From an uncultured Rickettsiales bacterium (lineage in GTDB: Bacteria > Pseudomonadota > Alphaproteobacteria > Rickettsiales > UBA998), in the NCBI GenBank assembly GCA_937982385.1, contig CALJMC010000106.1:1-10635 (forward strand): a stretch of DNA of 10,635 nt, given 5' to 3'. Within the stretch, counting starts at the first letter, position 1. The number at the start of each line of letters is the position of its first letter. The position numbers and the translations under genes were made by a program. Shown here piece by piece: positions 6,492-10,635 of this stretch. Under the pieces are notes generated by a model that worked only from the letters and a program-made list of their open reading frames with translations, made no database searches and was not told where the DNA came from.

Positions 6492-6497
6492 ATTATA
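6492..6497 (-). promoter_or_regulatory. Candidate -10 box of the 227-aa gene
   Basis: The minus strand reads CATATAAT, a perfect -10 hexamer at 6497-6492. Predicted initiation near 6485 leaves a leader of about 13 nt that begins at the AGGAG ribosome site (6483-6479) before ATG 6472. No good -35 exists at 16-18 nt (T-rich CCTTTTG). The other 140 nt of the divergent spacer to 6640 contain nothing else I can support. Confidence 0.4.
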
Positions 6498-6639
6498 TGT
6501 TCTCCGACACACACAAAAGGGTTAAGCAATTTCTGTGCCATAATCTTTTTTGGTGTGTTCTGATACTGTCATCAAACCGTCATATTCTTGTGTTAATCTA
6601 GTGGAATAGAAACTTAGGCATAAATAATACGAGGATGAC

Positions 6640-8979
6640 ATGGCTGATAATGAAAACGATAAGTTATCGCAGATAAAGAAGGTGTTTTGGGAGAGGCTGG
6701 CTGTTAAAACTAACAGAGAGATCCCTGAAGGTGTTCAAGCAGTTCTTCGAGAAATGATGATAGAGTATCGCGAAAATAATCCTGAAGGTGCTCAATTGTT
6801 ATGGGATTTAGCAGGTGAAGATACATGGAGGGCAATGGGGCTGACTAATATTACGGATTTTGATGCATATAATGAAAAAAATTCTAGCCAATTGAATGAG
6901 AATCCTCGCAGTTTAGACGCTACTGAGCAGGAAGCATCTCAGCTTATAGAAATGACGGATAAAAGAGTACTGGATGCAGTTCTAATAGCGGCTAAAATAT
7001 CAGGAACAACGTTGGAAAACCTATCTAGTTTGATTGAAGACTACCTTCATGTTGATACAATGTTTAAAAATAAAATTTTGGCAGATGTAGCGTCTACCAT
7101 TGGAGCTTTAAAAGAGGAAAACATTGCTATAGAAGGACTGTCGCCCAATGATAGCTCGATTCGTGAAATGTTATATGCGAATGATGGACAAAGACCTAGC
7201 TTGGTAAGCGCATATGCTGATGCAAAACAGGTAACGTCAACAGTAGCAGAGCAAGCAGCAGTAGAGCCAGCAGAGCCAGAGCAGGCAGACGAGACTGAAG
7301 CGTTTAATGCGAAGGCTTGGGTCGATTCGCTGTTAGATGAAAATGTGCAGGGACCTAGGACAAAAAATATTGATGCATTCCCAGTTGGTCAGGAGCAAGC
7401 TCTTGCGGATTATTTGGCAAATGGTGAAGCGCAGCGGGCCTATGATGTTTTGAAGGTTGTTTTACGCACAAACAGTGTGACGCCTGACGACAAGCGCGTG
7501 AACATAGTTAAAGCTATTGCAGCTATTGAAAAACAAGATTCTAATCCAGATGGTTTTGCAGGCGAAATGATTATCACGCATGCAGTTTTCAAAAAGAACT
7601 TTTATGAGCAAAATAATTTAGACTTAGATAGCTTACGAATATTAAACGCTGCAGGTGTCATTGATGTTGAAGAACTTCAGAAACAGCTTCCATGGCATTT
7701 TTACCATAATGAGGTGGAAGCTATTTTGGACATGTTCTCCGAAGAGCAACGTCTGGAATTGCTGAATGGGGTGAATGCAGAAGAGCTGCAACCTTGGGAC
7801 GCTAGGTTGAGATTGTTCACAGAGCAGGGGATGGACACAGAGGAGGTGTTTAGCAATAGTAAGGTTGGAGAGATATTAGACGCCACAACAGCCCACATGT
7901 TAGGTGAGATTAACTATCCTGACACATATCCTAATGATGATAAAGGTGTGCCATCTGTTGAAGCATTAATTGTTCATATTGTGAATGAAGGTCGCGTGTT
8001 GCAGGATGATTTTTTTTCAGAAAGAATAGATATTGCTAATTCCAATATTAGCCCAGCTGAGAAAAAGAGATTAAGTGATATTAATGATAACCGTTATCTT
8101 GCTGAACGCGAGCTTACCATAGGCGATAAGCTGAATGAGACACGTGAAGCGTTGAACCGTGGTGAAATAATAGCGCTGAACCTTTCGTTAAGGTCAGAAA
8201 ATAAAATGCCCCAAAATGCTCCAGGTAAGAGCGAGGCGCGAGAAAAACAGGCAGAGCCAGCACCAGCAGACGTAAATGAACCGGAACCTATTGCGCCCGG
8301 AAAGAAAAACCCGCGAGAAGCGGTACCTGCCAAGCCAGAATCAGAAGCTAGAGGTAAGGTTGTTATCGTTCCTGAAATGCAGGAAGAGTATTATGAAAAA
8401 GGCTTGGCAACTGTCACTATGTCAGAACTGCGTGATGGTAAGGGTGCGCATGACCAGCTTGAGTATGATGAGAATGATAATTTTATTCAAACACTTGAAA
8501 ATGCTGGCAAAGAGGATGTTTCGTTCGTTGAGGCTATGAAAAACATTGATAGCGATGAGGCGTCAAAAATTACAGATATTACTGTTTTACATCAGCTTAT
8601 TCGTGCGGCAGACGAGTATAATGGTGAGGAGCAAGGTTTGACGGGTGATGCTTTGAAACTGAAGGAATTTCTTGAGAAAGAGAAAGAAGATGGCGGTATT
8701 AAAGGTCATGAAGACCACCTCTTTATTACGTCCGCCGTATCCGCTCAAATTCAAGAGGCATATTATAAGACGCATGGTGAAGCAAATAAAGATGGTGTCA
8801 TCACACGTGAAGAACATAAACTTATGGTGAATGATGCGATTGAAGCCGTAGCCAAGGCTGGTCTAAATTTAGAGGGTGCGGTGACAGTGGATAAGTTCAA
8901 TAATAAGGATGATATCGCTGCACCATCTGGGGCTGTTGATTATGCGCAAATAGCACGTAATAATGAGCGTGAAGTTTAG
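6640..8979 (+). CDS. Large hypothetical protein (779 aa) with Pro/Ala/Glu-rich linkers and an EF-hand-like loop
   Basis: I do not recognise the family. GAGG lies 6 nt before the ATG. The protein is acidic and mostly helical, with no signal peptide or membrane helix, so it is probably cytoplasmic or exported by a non-Sec route. It reads as three helical blocks, residues 1-200, 221-520 and 574-779. They are separated by low-complexity linkers, 201-220 (AAVEPAEPEQADE) and 526-573, in which APGK and SEAR each occur twice. Near the C-terminus, residues 714-725 (EANKDGVITREE) match an EF-hand calcium loop except that position 1 is Glu rather than Asp. The first linker is encoded by a GCAGAGCCAG-rich tract (about 7245-7295), and similar bases recur near 8245-8270. 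The gene ends 4 nt inside the 3' end of cobS, with no terminator between them. Confidence 0.75.
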   Translation: MADNENDKLSQIKKVFWERLAVKTNREIPEGVQAVLREMMIEYRENNPEGAQLLWDLAGEDTWRAMGLTNITDFDAYNEKNSSQLNENPRSLDATEQEASQLIEMTDKRVLDAVLIAAKISGTTLENLSSLIEDYLHVDTMFKNKILADVASTIGALKEENIAIEGLSPNDSSIREMLYANDGQRPSLVSAYADAKQVTSTVAEQAAVEPAEPEQADETEAFNAKAWVDSLLDENVQGPRTKNIDAFPVGQEQALADYLANGEAQRAYDVLKVVLRTNSVTPDDKRVNIVKAIAAIEKQDSNPDGFAGEMIITHAVFKKNFYEQNNLDLDSLRILNAAGVIDVEELQKQLPWHFYHNEVEAILDMFSEEQRLELLNGVNAEELQPWDARLRLFTEQGMDTEEVFSNSKVGEILDATTAHMLGEINYPDTYPNDDKGVPSVEALIVHIVNEGRVLQDDFFSERIDIANSNISPAEKKRLSDINDNRYLAERELTIGDKLNETREALNRGEIIALNLSLRSENKMPQNAPGKSEAREKQAEPAPADVNEPEPIAPGKKNPREAVPAKPESEARGKVVIVPEMQEEYYEKGLATVTMSELRDGKGAHDQLEYDENDNFIQTLENAGKEDVSFVEAMKNIDSDEASKITDITVLHQLIRAADEYNGEEQGLTGDALKLKEFLEKEKEDGGIKGHEDHLFITSAVSAQIQEAYYKTHGEANKDGVITREEHKLMVNDAIEAVAKAGLNLEGAVTVDKFNNKDDIAAPSGAVDYAQIARNNEREV

Positions 8980-9896
8980 GCAATCTCAATATCAAAGACG
9001 CGTTGATAATATTCAGAGAAGATGGCGCGTTCATGTTCATCGCATTTATTCATAAAGCTGACGATGAAGGCATTCTCAAGGTTTTTACCCAGTAAATAAT
9101 AATTCTCAATCCATGAAATAACGGTGCGGGGTGACATGACGGTAGAGATGCTGCCTTGTTTGAAGCCTTCACGCGTGAGGTTTGCGAGCTTCACCATCTT
9201 TTTCACGAGCGGTTTGTCTTGCTGTTCTTTTTCTAGGCGTGAGAGCACAATTTTTTCTTCTTCTGCGGCAGGCAGATAATTAAGTGTCGCCACCATGTGC
9301 CACCTGTCCATTTGTCCCTGATTAATAGGGTTTGTACCGTGATAGATACCCGAGCTGTCGCCCAACCCAATAGTGTTGGCAGTGGCAAAAAGCCTAAAAT
9401 TAGGGTGAGGGGTGATGATTTGGTTCTGATCGAGGAGGGTGAGCTTTCCTTCAGATTCGAGCAATCGTTGAATCACGAACAGCACATCTGCACGCGCGGC
9501 ATCATATTCATCGAATAAAATCGCGACACCTTCTTGCATCGCCCATGGGATGATGCCAGGGACAAACTCGGTTACTTGTTTTCCATCACGCAGGATAATG
9601 GCGTCACGCCCGATAAGATCGACACGGCTGACATGACCATCCAGATTGACACGTACAAACGGCCAGTTGAGTCGGGCAGCAATTTGTTCAATATGAGTAG
9701 ATTTCCCCGTTCCATGAAAGCCTTGAACAATCACGCGACGGTTATGTGCGAAGCCAGCCATAATAACTTTTGACGTATCCGCGGCTAGATGATAGCTTTT
9801 ATCAATGGCGGGAATATGACTATGTTCGCTTTTAGGGAGAGCATATTTTTCAATTTCCTTAGTCATGATAATCTTATTATTTTGTTGTTTAGTCAT
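8976..9896 (-). CDS. cobS: CobS-type AAA+ ATPase (cobaltochelatase subunit CobS)
   Basis: CobS is the MoxR-class AAA+ subunit that with CobT drives ATP-dependent cobalt insertion by CobN in aerobic cobalamin synthesis. The match to alphaproteobacterial CobS runs from about residue 25 to the end. It includes GFAHNRRVIVQGFHGTGKST with Walker A (59-67, Lys65), Walker B LFDEYD (127-132), sensor-1 Asn in FATANT (174), INQGQMDRW with the likely arginine finger Arg198, and STVMSPRTVISW with sensor-2 Arg257. At 306 aa it is slightly shorter than usual (about 330) because the N-terminus before the ATPase core is reduced. ATG 9896 overlaps the stop of the upstream gene (8 nt), supporting coupled translation; an in-frame ATG at 9866 is the alternative. 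CobT does not follow: the gene is met tail-to-tail by the 779-aa gene. Family assignment is very firm; a role in cobalamin is inferred and not shown by the context. Confidence 0.93.
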   Translation of the reverse strand: MTKQQNNKIIMTKEIEKYALPKSEHSHIPAIDKSYHLAADTSKVIMAGFAHNRRVIVQGFHGTGKSTHIEQIAARLNWPFVRVNLDGHVSRVDLIGRDAIILRDGKQVTEFVPGIIPWAMQEGVAILFDEYDAARADVLFVIQRLLESEGKLTLLDQNQIITPHPNFRLFATANTIGLGDSSGIYHGTNPINQGQMDRWHMVATLNYLPAAEEEKIVLSRLEKEQQDKPLVKKMVKLANLTREGFKQGSISTVMSPRTVISWIENYYLLGKNLENAFIVSFMNKCDEHERAIFSEYYQRVFDIEIA

Positions 9897-10434
9897 AGGT
9901 TAACTCTAATTGTTGGAGTGATGCTTCAAATTGTGTTACGGCGTGTAATTCTTTGTCGGTGACGATGCCATCACGCATAACGAACAGATTTGCTAGTTCT
10001 ATGAGCTTGAGATGCACTCTGCACGCATAGGCGAAGGTGCTACGTCCTGTCTCAAAGGTGCGGCGTATTGAGATGAGCATGCGCATGTTACTTATCAGTT
10101 CATCTGCAGCATTTGATGCGATTGGCAGGGTGTAATCCGCCGCTTTATATTTGAATTCTTCCATGATTCGTTCAATCCACGTATCGAGCGTTTTGTCGGT
10201 TTTAATGGGTGAGTCCATTAAACGTAGATAGGCGACACATTCTGCAAGCAGGTTAAATTCTGCATATTGGCCAATAGGGTCAACGGTGCCGAAATAGCTG
10301 CCAAGCATAAGGATATCATGTTCAATCATCTGTTTGGCGAACATCTCGCTGCCTTTTTCAGGCCATGCATCGTAAATGGGCATATAGGCTTGGTAGAGCT
10401 CTTCTACAATTTCTCTAACATTGCCGTTTGACAT
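9889..10434 (-). CDS. Hypothetical 181-aa helical protein, possibly TerB-like, between a J-domain gene and cobS
   Basis: I do not recognise it with certainty. It is a soluble all-helical protein with no signal peptide or membrane segment. The C-terminal segment (LKLIELANLFVMRDGIVTDK, residues 142-161) has the helix / Asp-Gly / Glu-helix pattern of TerB-like domains, whose relatives often accompany J domains (as in DjlA). This is a resemblance by eye, not a match. The N-terminal two thirds carry conserved-looking aromatic and charged residues (ELYQAYMPIYDAWPEKGSEM). It starts inside the 3' end of the J-domain gene (20 nt overlap, no good ribosome site) and ends 8 nt inside cobS, so it is probably translated by coupling. 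Such tight packing suggests it acts with one or both neighbours. In the usual alphaproteobacterial arrangement the J gene and cobS are adjacent, so this gene is an extra member. Confidence 0.8.
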   Translation of the reverse strand: MSNGNVREIVEELYQAYMPIYDAWPEKGSEMFAKQMIEHDILMLGSYFGTVDPIGQYAEFNLLAECVAYLRLMDSPIKTDKTLDTWIERIMEEFKYKAADYTLPIASNAADELISNMRMLISIRRTFETGRSTFAYACRVHLKLIELANLFVMRDGIVTDKELHAVTQFEASLQQLELTYD

Positions 10435-10635
10435 AATGATTTACCAAATAATGATAGGCGTTTGTGATGTCTTTGAAGCGCTCTTCTGCATCTTCATCTT
10501 CCCTGTTTACATCGGGATGATAACGTTTGACCAGTGATTTATACTGTTTTTTGATAGCCTTCTCTTCGACAGGGTGTTCGAGTGTTAAAATGTCGAGTGC
10601 AACTCTGTCTTGTTCGGCAATGGTTGGTTTACGTT
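10415..10635 (-). CDS. J-domain (DnaJ-like) co-chaperone, C-terminal part, 5' end outside window
   Basis: The frame enters from the right edge (first whole codon at 10633) and ends at TAG 10415 after 72 visible residues. It holds a C-terminal J domain: helix I/II (DILTLEHPVEEKAIKKQYKS), the diagnostic HPD triad (codons at 10519-10511, in LVKRYHPDVNRE), and helix III (ERFKDITNAYHYLV), ending KRQC. J domains stimulate Hsp70 ATPase. A J domain at the very C-terminus, with a Cys at the end and cobS downstream, matches the short DnaJ-like protein normally encoded before cobS in alphaproteobacteria. The last 20 nt overlap the next gene. The N-terminal part cannot be judged from this window. Confidence 0.9.
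   Translation of the reverse strand, partial: RKPTIAEQDRVALDILTLEHPVEEKAIKKQYKSLVKRYHPDVNREDEDAEERFKDITNAYHYLVNHYVKRQC

Noticed and set aside
7540..7575. Second calcium-loop candidate DSNPDGFAG in the 779-aa protein
   Set aside because: It lacks the hydrophobic residue at position 8 and the acidic residue at position 12 of an EF-hand loop.
7735..7785. EEQRLELLNGVNA in the 779-aa protein resembles DAQRNELLSIPNA of the interrupted paralogue
   Set aside because: Seven shared residues in a generic amphipathic helix; no further alignment on either side, so chance is sufficient.
1..10635. CRISPR array, insertion sequence, phage or toxin-antitoxin genes
   Set aside because: No regularly spaced repeats, transposase, integrase or recognised toxin or antitoxin motifs were found on either strand.

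Overview
The window looks like chromosomal DNA of an alphaproteobacterium with moderate, slightly AT-leaning base composition. The main evidence is a CobS-type AAA+ ATPase encoded just behind a C-terminal J-domain protein, the usual alphaproteobacterial gene order. A small DUF6898-like protein and a DUF21-type HlyC/CorC transporter of alphaproteobacterial style point the same way. I cannot place it below class. There is no phage, transposon, CRISPR or plasmid machinery.

Left part (1-3884). The window opens inside the cytoplasmic CBS/CorC half of a HlyC/CorC membrane protein. Two related small genes of unknown function follow on the minus strand. One (1161-1556) is intact. Its paralogue (640-1074) has a single in-frame stop at a position where the intact copy has leucine, so it is called a pseudogene. 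The intact copy is divergent from a two-gene plus-strand unit: a 63-aa DUF6898-like protein and, 22 nt later, a large MscS-family mechanosensitive channel with a periplasmic N-terminal domain. The short divergent spacer holds two facing -10 boxes that form an exact inverted repeat, so the two promoters probably compete.

Middle part (3885-5790). A tRNA-Val(GAC) gene with encoded CCA is followed by a noncoding stretch of about 220 nt containing a weak hairpin, then a candidate promoter with a perfect 10-bp palindrome in its spacer. This promoter would drive a two-gene envelope unit: a BON+OmpA protein and a membrane-anchored helix-hairpin-helix (DUF4332-like) protein. A strong bidirectional terminator closes the unit and also serves the convergent gene from the right.

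Right part (5789-10635). Two unrecognised genes diverge from one another: a 227-aa soluble protein (minus) and a 779-aa, acidic, mostly helical protein with proline/alanine/glutamate-rich linkers and one EF-hand-like loop (plus). The latter ends tail-to-tail, overlapping by 4 nt, with a tight minus-strand unit. That unit is a J-domain protein (its 5' part is outside the window), a 181-aa helical protein with a possible TerB-like C-terminus, and cobS. These three genes overlap by 20 nt and 8 nt. CobT, the usual partner of CobS, does not follow. The J-protein / helical protein / CobS cluster is the most promising candidate for an under-described system here: a MoxR-class AAA+ ATPase possibly working with a co-chaperone instead of, or as well as, in cobalt insertion.
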